Shown piece by piece: positions 1-6,912 of a stretch of 15,257 nt of DNA. Position 1 is the stretch's first letter, and each line of letters begins with the position of its first letter. The DNA is taken from assembly GCA_900550415.1 (NCBI GenBank), contig URSO01000053.1:1-15257 (forward strand). Reading direction: 5' to 3'. The notes below the pieces were generated by a model that made no database searches, was not told the origin of the DNA, and saw nothing but the letters and a program-made list of their open reading frames with translations. Origin of the DNA: an uncultured Collinsella sp. Its GTDB lineage: Bacteria; Actinomycetota; Coriobacteriia; Coriobacteriales; Coriobacteriaceae. Position numbers and translations under genes: made by a program.

Positions 1-293
1 GGGTACCGCCTCGCGGTGACATCGTTTTTATGTCAACCTTGGTCTAACAGAGCCATCCATAATCTCGACCCGACACCATTTCCCTCTTTCTCTCTAGGTA
101 CATTCCGAGACATAAGCAAGCTCGAATCAAGCACGCTAAGTCACGCTTCGCGCCCACCCAAGAATGACAGCGTTTTCCTTGGATGCGTAGTCAGAACGCC
201 TCGCTTGATGCAGCGACCTGTCGTCATTGATGAGATATCTACCCCTCCTCACGCTTTTAATACCTTCATCCCGTCCATCCAAGCCGCGCATCA
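1..293. other. Intergenic stretch downstream of the ClpP-like gene, no supported gene
   Basis: I see no convincing gene here. Frames that stay open on either strand are mostly antisense to, or offset from, the clpP-like gene. On the minus strand a 28-codon frame starts with an ATG at about 228 behind a GAGGAGGGG-like site roughly 14 nt away, too far to be persuasive. At 17-35 there is a perfect small inverted repeat, TGACAT and ATGTCA around a 7-nt T-rich loop. No clear terminator follows the ClpP-like stop codon. Confidence 0.5.
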
Positions 294-914
294 TTACACC
301 TCGCCCTCCCTGCAAGCAGGTTTTTCGCTGGGCGAAATCACCTCGTCCACCAAGCCCAGCTCTAGGGCGCGCTTGGCGTTGCACCAGCAGTCGCGCTCGG
401 TGAGCTCATGGAACTCCTGCGCGCTCAGGTTGCCATGCTCGGCCAGCAGCTCGTCCAGCTCGGCGCGCATGGCCGCTGTATGCTGGGCCACAATCTCGAT
501 ATCGGTCTGCTGCGCCATGCCTGTGCCGCCCATCAGTTGGTGGATGAGCACCTGCGTGTGGCGGTACACCTGGCGGTGGTCACCGCAGGCCAAAATCACC
601 GCGGCCATCGAGGCCACGACGCCCTCGCCCACCGTGATCACGGGGCAGTCGAGCGACTGCATGGTGTCGATGAGCGCCAGCCCCGCCGTAACGCTGCCGC
701 CCGGGCTGTTGATGATGAGGGTGATGGGCTCGGCCGCGCTTTGATGTTCCAGCACCAGCATGGACTTAATGAGGCCGTTGCAGGTTAGGTCGTTGACCTC
801 GCCCTCCAGCAGCAGCACGCGACTGTTGAGCAGCTCGCTTGCCATATCTACGGCGGCAACGCGACCGTCCTTAGACTTCTTGATGATGCTGGGTTCACGA
901 TACATAACGGACAT
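294..914 (-). CDS. ClpP-like serine peptidase
   Basis: This 206-aa protein belongs to the ClpP/TepA peptidase family, whose members form barrel-shaped cytoplasmic serine proteases usually fed by an AAA+ unfoldase. The complete catalytic triad is visible: Ser102 in VVASMAA, His125 in LIHQLMGG and Asp175 in TERDCW. The oxyanion and substrate-strand motif INSPGGSVTAGLA lies at about 69-80, and TDIEI at 137-141 also matches ClpP. The length fits the family. The ATG at 914 has AGAAGGGA about 6 nt upstream. It is divergent (the handle-region residues CWCNA are unusual), so it looks like a paralogue rather than the housekeeping ClpP. It lies 114 nt downstream of a VirD4-type ATPase gene, with a hairpin between them, so it may be read partly with that gene. 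No clpX or clpA is present. Its substrate is unknown. Confidence 0.85.
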   Translation of the reverse strand: MSVMYREPSIIKKSKDGRVAAVDMASELLNSRVLLLEGEVNDLTCNGLIKSMLVLEHQSAAEPITLIINSPGGSVTAGLALIDTMQSLDCPVITVGEGVVASMAAVILACGDHRQVYRHTQVLIHQLMGGTGMAQQTDIEIVAQHTAAMRAELDELLAEHGNLSAQEFHELTERDCWCNAKRALELGLVDEVISPSEKPACREGEV

Positions 915-956
915 GGTAATTCCCTTCTAAACGGAATCGGTAAGGAGGCAAAACGG

Positions 957-993
957 GGCCGCACGGTTTACGGCTAATGGAAGCCGTGCGGCC
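957..993 (-). terminator. Hairpin between the VirD4-type gene and the ClpP-like gene
   Basis: GGCCGCACGG (957-966) pairs perfectly with CCGTGCGGCC (984-993), and pairing extends by about three more bases with one wobble. Read on the minus strand, it follows the VirD4-type stop codon and is followed by CCCCGTTTTGCC, a short T-run. It may be an imperfect intrinsic terminator or attenuator that separates expression of the two genes. The T-run is weak, so complete termination is uncertain. Confidence 0.5.
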
Positions 994-1028
994 AAATAAG
1001 CAAGATGGAGCACGCGAAGCCGCAAGGA

Positions 1029-2513
1029 CTAATCCCTCAGCCACTTGGCCGCATTGGGATGATCACCGCAAAAATACTTCTTGGCACGGAAGGGGCGCAT
1101 GCCGGTCACTTTGACCAGACAATCGGCGCGCGGCATAAGCCCCACCTCGCCCGGGGTTATCACGCAACCGCGCACATCGACGGCAGTGCGCTCGGCGCCC
1201 ACATAGTTGGTGCCCAAAACCGACTCGCCACACAGCTCGCTTATGTAGTTCTGCGTCGCGATGTTGCTGCCGCCGCCCATGTAGACCAAGCTGTCGCAGT
1301 TATCGAGGATGGTATGAGCTGTGGTTTCGCCATACACACCATCGAGCTGGCTCAACGACTGCGCGCACATCAAAAAGCTCATGCCACGGCTGCGCACGGT
1401 CGCAATACTCCGCTCAAAATCGGGGATGCGGCCCACGTTGGGAAACTCATCCAGAATAAACTGCACGCGGCGCTGCAAATGCCCACTAGGGCTGGCGTCG
1501 GCGCGGCGCTGGGCCAGGTTAAACAGCTGCTTAAGGGCAACGTTGGCAAGCCATGCATTGGTCGAGTCGTTGTCGCTCACCTTAAGATCGATTACGCGCT
1601 TGCCCTCGTCGATACGGTCAAGACGCATTCCATCTTTCTCATAGACGCGCATGAGCTGGGGAGTCTTAAGCCGCGAGATGGTCGCATTGAGTGTGATCAG
1701 AATACTCTTAAGCGTCCTATCGGCTGCTCCGCGAAAATCGCGGTACTGCTCAACGCCATACAGGTCCGCGTTCGCCGACTCATACCTGCCAAGAAATTCC
1801 TTGGACTCCACCTGCCCCACAAGGTAGTCCAACGGAAATCGGCCCTCGCCATCTCCCGTGACCTTGATGAGCGCGGCCAGCTTAAAGACGTTGTTCATCT
1901 TAAGGTAGCGGCGCGGAGCCGTGGGATCCCCACCCGGCGCAAATGTGCCGGCAAGGCACTCCAAAAGGAACAGGATTCCAATAATCGCTCGGAGCAGCAG
2001 ATCGCTCGCGTTGTCCCAAAACGGGTCGTTCCTAAAGCTGCGCCCATCAGGATCGACCCCCTCCATGATTGCCGCCACTGTGGTGGGGATATCCTCGACA
2101 TCCATCACGTAACGCAGAGGGTCGTATCCGGCCGACCGCTCGGGATTAACAGTATCGAGAACCGTTACCTCGTAGCCGTCCTCTTCAAAGCCTTTCCCCG
2201 TACGGCGCAGCAGCTCACCCTTGGTGTCTGTGACCACATAACAGCATTCGTGGTGATTGAGCAGGTTGGGCAAAACGAAACTCGCCGTTTTGCCGCTGCC
2301 GGTTCCGCCAAAGACAAACACGTTGTTGGACACGCTCGTCTCCCAGTGCTTATCGCCCTCGTAAAAAGCAACCGTGGCACCGTGCGCCAAGATCACATCG
2401 CGCTGCTCATCGCCGGACGACAGCGCCTGCATTTCCTCCTTGGTCGCCCACTTCTTGGTTTGATACTCCGTTTGCTGCGCGGCCTCGTAGCCGTACATCT
2501 TGATGACTGACAT
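1029..2513 (-). CDS. VirD4/TraG-type (CD1115-like) coupling ATPase, soluble form
   Basis: This 494-aa protein resembles VirD4-like conjugal transfer ATPases, hexameric pumps that bring DNA or protein substrates to a type IV secretion channel. Walker A is GGTGSGKT (69-76), followed by the family block YVVTDTKGELLRRTG (92-106). DPFWDNASDLLLRAI is at 163-177 and Walker B is QFILDEF (351-357) followed by NVGRIPDFE. ATVRSRG and QSLSQL at 371-390 are also typical. Family members normally carry two N-terminal membrane helices. None is visible here: the 68 residues before Walker A are polar. The start at 2513 is preferred because AGAAAGGGG lies about 7 nt upstream; an in-frame ATG at 2600 would overlap the upstream gene. 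That gene ends 38 nt before it, so the two probably share a transcript. No relaxase or other T4SS gene is in the window. Confidence 0.88.
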   Translation of the reverse strand: MSVIKMYGYEAAQQTEYQTKKWATKEEMQALSSGDEQRDVILAHGATVAFYEGDKHWETSVSNNVFVFGGTGSGKTASFVLPNLLNHHECCYVVTDTKGELLRRTGKGFEEDGYEVTVLDTVNPERSAGYDPLRYVMDVEDIPTTVAAIMEGVDPDGRSFRNDPFWDNASDLLLRAIIGILFLLECLAGTFAPGGDPTAPRRYLKMNNVFKLAALIKVTGDGEGRFPLDYLVGQVESKEFLGRYESANADLYGVEQYRDFRGAADRTLKSILITLNATISRLKTPQLMRVYEKDGMRLDRIDEGKRVIDLKVSDNDSTNAWLANVALKQLFNLAQRRADASPSGHLQRRVQFILDEFPNVGRIPDFERSIATVRSRGMSFLMCAQSLSQLDGVYGETTAHTILDNCDSLVYMGGGSNIATQNYISELCGESVLGTNYVGAERTAVDVRGCVITPGEVGLMPRADCLVKVTGMRPFRAKKYFCGDHPNAAKWLRD

Positions 2514-2551
2514 GTCACGGCCCCTTTCTTGTCGATAGTTCTGTTTAGTTG

Positions 2552-3469
2552 CTAGGAAATACGGTCGACGCTTACACCCTCCTTGGGGCTCGTCGTACAC
2601 GGCAACTTGACCGCGCCGTCAATCAGACGCTCGGTTTGCGCCACATAGCTCTCGCGCGCCGCAATTGAGACTGATCCGTCGCGCAGATACGCAAGCAATG
2701 CATTAATCATCAGCTTGTCGAGCAGGTCGTATCCCTTGGCCTGAGCGCAGTTGAGGAGATAGCGGTCCTGGAGCCCCCGTACCTTAGTTGCCAAATCGAT
2801 TTCCATCTTTTCCTCCATGTAATAAAAGTTCTGCCGATTGTCCGAAAGTGCCTCATACGGGTATTTGACGCATAGCTCAAAGTTGAAACGCGGACTCGTA
2901 TCGAACACGCGTTGCTGAATCACGCGGTAACGTTCGAAAAACATGACGACATCGTCTTCGTCCGCCGTAAAGCCACGCGATCCGTCGCGATGCACGTGGT
3001 CGTAGGGCCTTTTGTGGTCGGTATGACGCACAAAGCGAGACGGAATAGATCCACCTTTTTCGGACGAGTACTTCATACCTGTCGAAACCTGCTCAAACAT
3101 GAGCACGCCGCTCGATTTAAAGCGCGGATTGCTTCCGTGCCGAAACAGGCTAATTAAGATGGCCATGCAACGCATGCAGTTATCGCGCTGGGGAAAGTAC
3201 AGCGACAGCAAAGCGAGCGCCGCCGCGGCCAAAAGCTCGCGAGCCTCGTGCACATCGTCTCGATACTGCTCGGGCACCAGCCCGGGAATATCGGGCGAGT
3301 GCTTTTCCAGCACGCCAACAAGTGCCTTAGCGAGGCGCTCAACGTTCTCTTCACCGCAGTACGGATACGGAAACGGCTGCTCTGCCTTCTCGTTCTTTGC
3401 GCACATACTACGGAGATCCTCGTCGAGTGTGTTGAGGATTGCCTCGTAGATGCTGTCTTCGCTCTTCAT
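2552..3469 (-). CDS. Protein of unknown function, first gene of the VirD4-type operon
   Basis: I do not recognise this 305-aa protein. It is largely helical in character. The first 60 residues are acidic (MKSEDSIYEAILNTLDEDLR), then comes an alanine/leucine-rich helix at about 77-92 (ARELLAAAALALLSLY) that is too short and mixed to be a confident membrane span. A Cys-containing stretch (NCMRCMAILISLF) follows, then a basic and aromatic middle region and a C-terminal helical part. No signal peptide or catalytic motif is seen. The ATG at 3469 has AGGAAG about 8 nt upstream. Codon use looks like its neighbours. It lies 38 nt upstream of the VirD4-type gene, so the two are probably co-transcribed, and it may be an adaptor or substrate-recognition partner of that ATPase. 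That role is inferred from position only. Confidence 0.75.
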   Translation of the reverse strand: MKSEDSIYEAILNTLDEDLRSMCAKNEKAEQPFPYPYCGEENVERLAKALVGVLEKHSPDIPGLVPEQYRDDVHEARELLAAAALALLSLYFPQRDNCMRCMAILISLFRHGSNPRFKSSGVLMFEQVSTGMKYSSEKGGSIPSRFVRHTDHKRPYDHVHRDGSRGFTADEDDVVMFFERYRVIQQRVFDTSPRFNFELCVKYPYEALSDNRQNFYYMEEKMEIDLATKVRGLQDRYLLNCAQAKGYDLLDKLMINALLAYLRDGSVSIAARESYVAQTERLIDGAVKLPCTTSPKEGVSVDRIS

Positions 3470-3756
3470 GAATGCTTCTTCCTATCCGGTTGCAGATGTT
3501 TGTCGGTAAGTTTGTTCTAAGTTTTAGAATGATTTGACGTGTGGGCCAGAAACGTCGCCTAGCCTGTGGTTTCGTAAGTAAAATTACTCTGCTCGATAGC
3601 GCGATTTGCCTAAAGGCTGTCTAGCTGTGGCATCAAACAGTTGGTATTGAATTGGTTTGGATTGCTTCGAGGATAGCACAGTGTGCTGTTCTCGTCATTA
3701 GAAATTTTCGAAATATTCTGTTAACATATATCCCACTAAGAAGAAAGGGCATACGT
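3470..3756. promoter_or_regulatory. Divergent promoter region with inverted repeats
   Basis: This 287-nt gap separates two divergent transcription units and is visibly more AT-rich than its neighbours. It contains the perfect inverted repeat TTCTAA-GTT-TTAGAA (3515-3529), about 45 nt before the minus-strand start. AGCACA-G-TGTGCT is at 3675-3687 and the palindrome TGTTAACA at 3719-3726. A second TTAGAA half-site is at 3698-3703. For the plus gene, TTAGAA (3698) and TAACAT (3722) spaced 18 nt could be -35/-10 elements, but both are weak. These repeats look like operators for a dimeric regulator. The regulator is not identified. Confidence 0.4.
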
Positions 3757-5190
3757 ATGTACGAATCCGCGTTCTCTTTGCCACGCCTCACCGCTGCCAT
3801 CATTTCGCGCGCACTCAATCTGGAACAAGGCAGTCGCTTGCGCGTCGTTCGACTACCCGATTCGCTCGATGCCGACCTGCTCAATACGTGCCTCTTCATG
3901 AATAAAAGCGTCTTTCCCAGCATTTGCGAACTTGAACCAGGAGAGCGGGACGACGTCGACGGCCCCGCTCCGGTGCTTATCGACGCTACGGGCTATCACC
4001 GCAATACTCACGACAAAGAAATTCGCTTATGCGAGGCCCTTATCAACGATCTGGAGCCGGGCTATTTAGGCTTTTGCGATTGGGACCCCTTTGTTTGGTG
4101 CCTCTATGCGCTCGCGCTTTCCGGTCGAAGCAGGGCAGCGGTATTACTGCCAGCAAGTCTAATAGATAAAGCCGAGCAGGCGCGCACGGTTCTCATGCGC
4201 GAAGGACTCATCGAGCGTGTCGTCTATTTCCCGCACAGCGAACCCAGCAGTTACAAGATGTGCGAGCTCATCGTCTTGTCAACGGAGAACCGCAGCGTCA
4301 CATTCCACAACCTGTCCAGCTTCACTCGCTACATGTTGCCAACCCCCGCGAACGAAGAATCCTGCCCGCCCCTAGCTATTGCACCGGATTGGTCCCGCGT
4401 TAGCCTCGCTCAACATCAGACCTCTCCCATAGAGACAATCGTTCTCGAGACGCGTGAGCTACTCCAGCACCATGCCCCACTCTCGTGGGGCAAAATCAGC
4501 CTTATCAGCCTTACCCGAAACTACAGCGCCACGCTTGGTGACGCTTTTACGCGAGTGGCACCATTCATGCCCCGCGAGAGCACCACATCGAACGACGTTG
4601 ATGCGATCGAGGTTCGCCGCATCTCATCTCAGGATTTTCAAGACGGCAACCTTCTGCCCGCAGACGCTGTAGAAAGCGCAAACGGCTCGGATTCCAAAAT
4701 CGTAAAGGTGAACCCCAGCGTTCTCGATCGCTACGAACTCCGCGCTGGAGATATCGTCATGCCACGCATGCTGGGTCGCTACGGCGCGTCCAACCTGCTC
4801 GTCGTCAGCGCCGATGACGCGAAGCAACACCTGGTTGCTTCGCATAACACCACCGTCATTCGCCCGTCGTTCCAAACGATGACCGAAGAGGAGCGCGTGG
4901 TGTTTTCGGAGATAATCGTTGGATACCTTACAGAAGGCCATGGAGCGCAGCTGATTCAAGCATTAACCGAAGCAGCCAGCATCCGCGCCATCCGCCCTAA
5001 CGACCTGTTCGAGATCGAAGTCCCGCCAGCGCTCGACCCGCGCACGCGCGAGTACAGCGAATCCATCAATCGCTTCGCCGAGGTCGTAGACGCAAAGAAA
5101 CAAGCCGAGGCTGCCATCGCCCAAGCCCAGCGCGACCTCGAAGTCGCAAAGAAGGCCGTCACTCTGGTGGTCGACCAGACCTGCGAATAG
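3757..5190 (+). CDS. HsdM/HsdS-like fusion protein lacking methyltransferase catalytic motifs
   Basis: This 477-aa protein looks like two parts of a type I restriction-modification system joined. Residues about 119-185 match the distal part of N6-adenine methyltransferase subunits: RAAVLLPASLIDK at 126-138 resembles their conserved VLP-G-L strand, followed by IERVVYFP and CELIVLST. Residues about 283-425 resemble one HsdS recognition half: IEVRRISSQDFQDG, then LRAGDIVMPR at 328-337, then NTTVIRP and IEVPPALDP. A helical, probably coiled-coil tail runs to 468. The SAM-binding DPxxGxG motif and the catalytic NPPF/Y are both absent: only about 118 residues precede the matched part, where a full HsdM has several hundred. 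It may bind DNA without methylating it. The ATG at 3757 has AGAAAGG upstream; an upstream in-frame start at 3652 is less likely. No hsdR is nearby. Confidence 0.65.
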   Translation: MYESAFSLPRLTAAIISRALNLEQGSRLRVVRLPDSLDADLLNTCLFMNKSVFPSICELEPGERDDVDGPAPVLIDATGYHRNTHDKEIRLCEALINDLEPGYLGFCDWDPFVWCLYALALSGRSRAAVLLPASLIDKAEQARTVLMREGLIERVVYFPHSEPSSYKMCELIVLSTENRSVTFHNLSSFTRYMLPTPANEESCPPLAIAPDWSRVSLAQHQTSPIETIVLETRELLQHHAPLSWGKISLISLTRNYSATLGDAFTRVAPFMPRESTTSNDVDAIEVRRISSQDFQDGNLLPADAVESANGSDSKIVKVNPSVLDRYELRAGDIVMPRMLGRYGASNLLVVSADDAKQHLVASHNTTVIRPSFQTMTEEERVVFSEIIVGYLTEGHGAQLIQALTEAASIRAIRPNDLFEIEVPPALDPRTREYSESINRFAEVVDAKKQAEAAIAQAQRDLEVAKKAVTLVVDQTCE

Positions 5191-5211
5191 CGCATAGGCA
5201 GTAGAAACGTC

Positions 5212-5250
5212 TTAAGCCGGCGACAGGAACTAATTCTGCCGCCGGCTTAA
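5212..5250. terminator. Strong hairpin between convergent genes
   Basis: The left arm TTAAGCCGGCGACAG (5212-5226) pairs with CTGCCGCCGGCTTAA (5236-5250) at 14 of 15 positions around a 9-nt loop. It sits between the stop of the M-S fusion gene and the convergent stop of AbiEii, 22 and 10 nt away respectively. Each arm ends in TTAA, which gives a short U-rich end in both directions, so it probably acts as a bidirectional terminator even though no long T-run follows. Confidence 0.7.
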
Positions 5251-5259
5251 CTATCTAGC

Positions 5260-6150
5260 CTATTCCCATCCCGTGGTCTGAGGATTCCATTTGCGCACAT
5301 TCGCCGAATGATTAAAGCACGGTGTATACAACCGATTGACAACCTCTTCTGCCCCAGCAATGTCCCCCGCGAGATCAAGTACCTCCGCCTGCCTCGCCAT
5401 CTTTACGTACTGTGCAGAACCATTTTGTTTCCACCAGAGAGGCGCCACGAACTCTTCCGGCATTGCCACCTTGCGGACAGACGCTTCTTTCTCGACCCTC
5501 TCGACAAGCGTAGCCCCATCGACGAAGCAAGTTTTCGCGTACACCAAGATGTCGACTATATCCTTGATTCGCGAAGAGGCACGGCCCTCATGCATCTCTA
5601 TCATTGCGAGCAATTTATCTGCAAGGGCACTCTCCACTCGGCATACTCGATAGTCGCAGACTGGGAGCCCCTCGATATTCAGACGATCGATCGGCGCAAG
5701 AACCTCAGGCTCAAGTCCCCGCACTTCATCAATTACCAAGTCAATTGAAATTGGCTGTAGCTTCTTGGTTCCCATAAAGGGGGTGAACCACACCTTCGCA
5801 CCGCACCGATACTCATCTTCTTCTTTGATCTGCTCTGCACGATCAAAGACGAACGAAACGAAATCCTCCAGATCAATCGAAGCAGCCTGCACCAGATCGA
5901 CAATAGCCTCTTCGAGACTCTCCTCTTGAGCAACCAAGTCAATATCTCTTGTGACACGTGCATCGAGTGTTCGCGCCAGGACGCTTTGACCACCTTTAAG
6001 CACAAAACGGCAGTCATCTTCTGAAAAAACGCGACATAGGAAGCGATGAAAGTAGAAACCAACGATTGCCCGATTAGTATCCATTGGTGATTCTCTTGCG
6101 GCATTCCTAACAGCCATCTCCAATGCGGCAGGCGTTTTGTACTTCACCAT
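5260..6150 (-). CDS. abiEii: AbiEii-type nucleotidyltransferase toxin
   Basis: This 296-aa protein is the toxin half of a type IV AbiE toxin-antitoxin pair, a nucleotidyltransferase family that arrests growth and gives abortive infection against phages. The NTase motifs are all present. FVLKGGQSVLAR (49-60) has the GG-S core, and RVTRDIDLV (65-73) carries Asp69 and Asp71. ISIDLV (135-140) carries the third acidic residue. ADKLLAM (177-183) and RIKDIVDIL (194-202) match the C-terminal conserved region with its lysine. Length is normal for the family. The ATG at 6150 is 15 nt downstream of the AbiEi stop, so the two form one transcript from the promoter at 6796-6823. It should be active, since no key residue is missing. 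The RNA or other target is not identifiable from sequence. Confidence 0.9.
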   Translation of the reverse strand: MVKYKTPAALEMAVRNAARESPMDTNRAIVGFYFHRFLCRVFSEDDCRFVLKGGQSVLARTLDARVTRDIDLVAQEESLEEAIVDLVQAASIDLEDFVSFVFDRAEQIKEEDEYRCGAKVWFTPFMGTKKLQPISIDLVIDEVRGLEPEVLAPIDRLNIEGLPVCDYRVCRVESALADKLLAMIEMHEGRASSRIKDIVDILVYAKTCFVDGATLVERVEKEASVRKVAMPEEFVAPLWWKQNGSAQYVKMARQAEVLDLAGDIAGAEEVVNRLYTPCFNHSANVRKWNPQTTGWE

Positions 6151-6165
6151 GTCCTCCGTTTCGCA

Positions 6166-6789
6166 TTACCCGTTCAGTACCATCAGCAAAGGCGCCATCA
6201 GCTCGCGTCGTTTGGCGGTTTTAGAGTTCTCTTCTACAAGATCCTTCAGCCGTTGTATATCGAGTCCACGTCCAAGCGCGTCGTGATAGGCATCGATAAT
6301 TAATGAGGGATCCTCGCAATCGAGGCAAAGATCGACAAGCGTGCGCTCGGGTTTAGTTACCGGCAGGCCGTCGAGCCAAACGATGTCCCGCTCAGCAATC
6401 TCGCGCTTTACAAAAGAAAGGGATTCGTTTCTTGTATTGATACGCGCGGGCGCGGTCATCCTATAGGGGGACAGGTAGAAATCGCCCATTTGCTGCAGGT
6501 TCGCCGCAGTCGTACCGCTCACTGCAATGCCGTCCCACTGGCGCTTTCTCTCCCACGCGCAAAGGGAGGGATTGGTGAGCTTCCAGAAAGCGTTGAGCTC
6601 GTCGGTGTCTCGGCGCTGTGTTCCAGACATCCGGTAGGCGCCGTGGCATATTCGTTCAAGACGCCCCGCACGACATGAGTGTGCCAGCGCATCTCGAGAG
6701 ATGTCCATGCGAGCCGCCTGGGCTGTGGTGAACACGCCCTCGCTCTCGGAAAGCTCGCTTATCGCCGCTATGTTGCTAAAGTACTTCAT
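6166..6789 (-). CDS. abiEi: AbiEi-type antitoxin and autorepressor
   Basis: This 207-aa protein is the antitoxin partner of AbiEii. The N-terminal winged helix-turn-helix is seen at about 15-55 (SEGVFTTAQAARMDISRDAL, then RLERICHGAYRMSG), the usual DNA-binding part of AbiEi proteins. The remaining sequence carries the typical WLDGLPVTKPERTLVDL block, followed by a helical C-terminus. In this family the antitoxin counters the toxin without being a tight stoichiometric inhibitor and represses its own promoter. The start at 6789 is chosen over an in-frame ATG at 6840 because a perfect TATAAT lies 6 nt upstream of it, which makes the ATG itself the likely first transcribed base. The longer form would have to begin upstream of that promoter. 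No Shine-Dalgarno sequence is present, as expected for a leaderless message. Confidence 0.85.
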   Translation of the reverse strand: MKYFSNIAAISELSESEGVFTTAQAARMDISRDALAHSCRAGRLERICHGAYRMSGTQRRDTDELNAFWKLTNPSLCAWERKRQWDGIAVSGTTAANLQQMGDFYLSPYRMTAPARINTRNESLSFVKREIAERDIVWLDGLPVTKPERTLVDLCLDCEDPSLIIDAYHDALGRGLDIQRLKDLVEENSKTAKRRELMAPLLMVLNG

Positions 6790-6795
6790 GCTGCA

Positions 6796-6823
6796 ATTAT
6801 AGGATATTTTCATACTTTTGCAA
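6796..6823 (-). promoter_or_regulatory. abiE promoter giving a leaderless transcript
   Basis: On the minus strand, TTGCAA (6823-6818) is followed by a 16-nt spacer and a perfect TATAAT (6801-6796). The usual start distance puts +1 at about 6789, the A of the AbiEi ATG. TGCAA at 6819-6823 and its complement TTGCA-like flank at 6792-6796 bracket the element as a loose inverted repeat. It is a candidate autoregulatory site. Confidence 0.7.
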
Positions 6824-6912
6824 CGTGATTTTTGATCCATGAGATCCGTTTGCCTTGTTTACCCCATTTCTGACGCCGTTTTGCACCGGCACCCCATCCC
6901 CCGCTATTGAGG

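Noticed and set aside
17..35. TTGACA on the minus strand at the window edge as a promoter -35
   Set aside because: No -10 element at the right distance within the window; the small inverted repeat explains the sequence equally well.
16..744. Long plus-strand open frame opposite the ClpP-like gene
   Set aside because: It is antisense to a gene with a full catalytic triad, has no ribosome site, and its translation is Ser/Pro/Ala-rich as expected for the shadow of G+C-rich coding DNA.
1005..2510. 501-codon plus-strand open frame opposite the VirD4-type ATPase gene
   Set aside because: The translation is His/Ala/Arg-rich without recognisable motifs, while the opposite strand has Walker A and B and family blocks.
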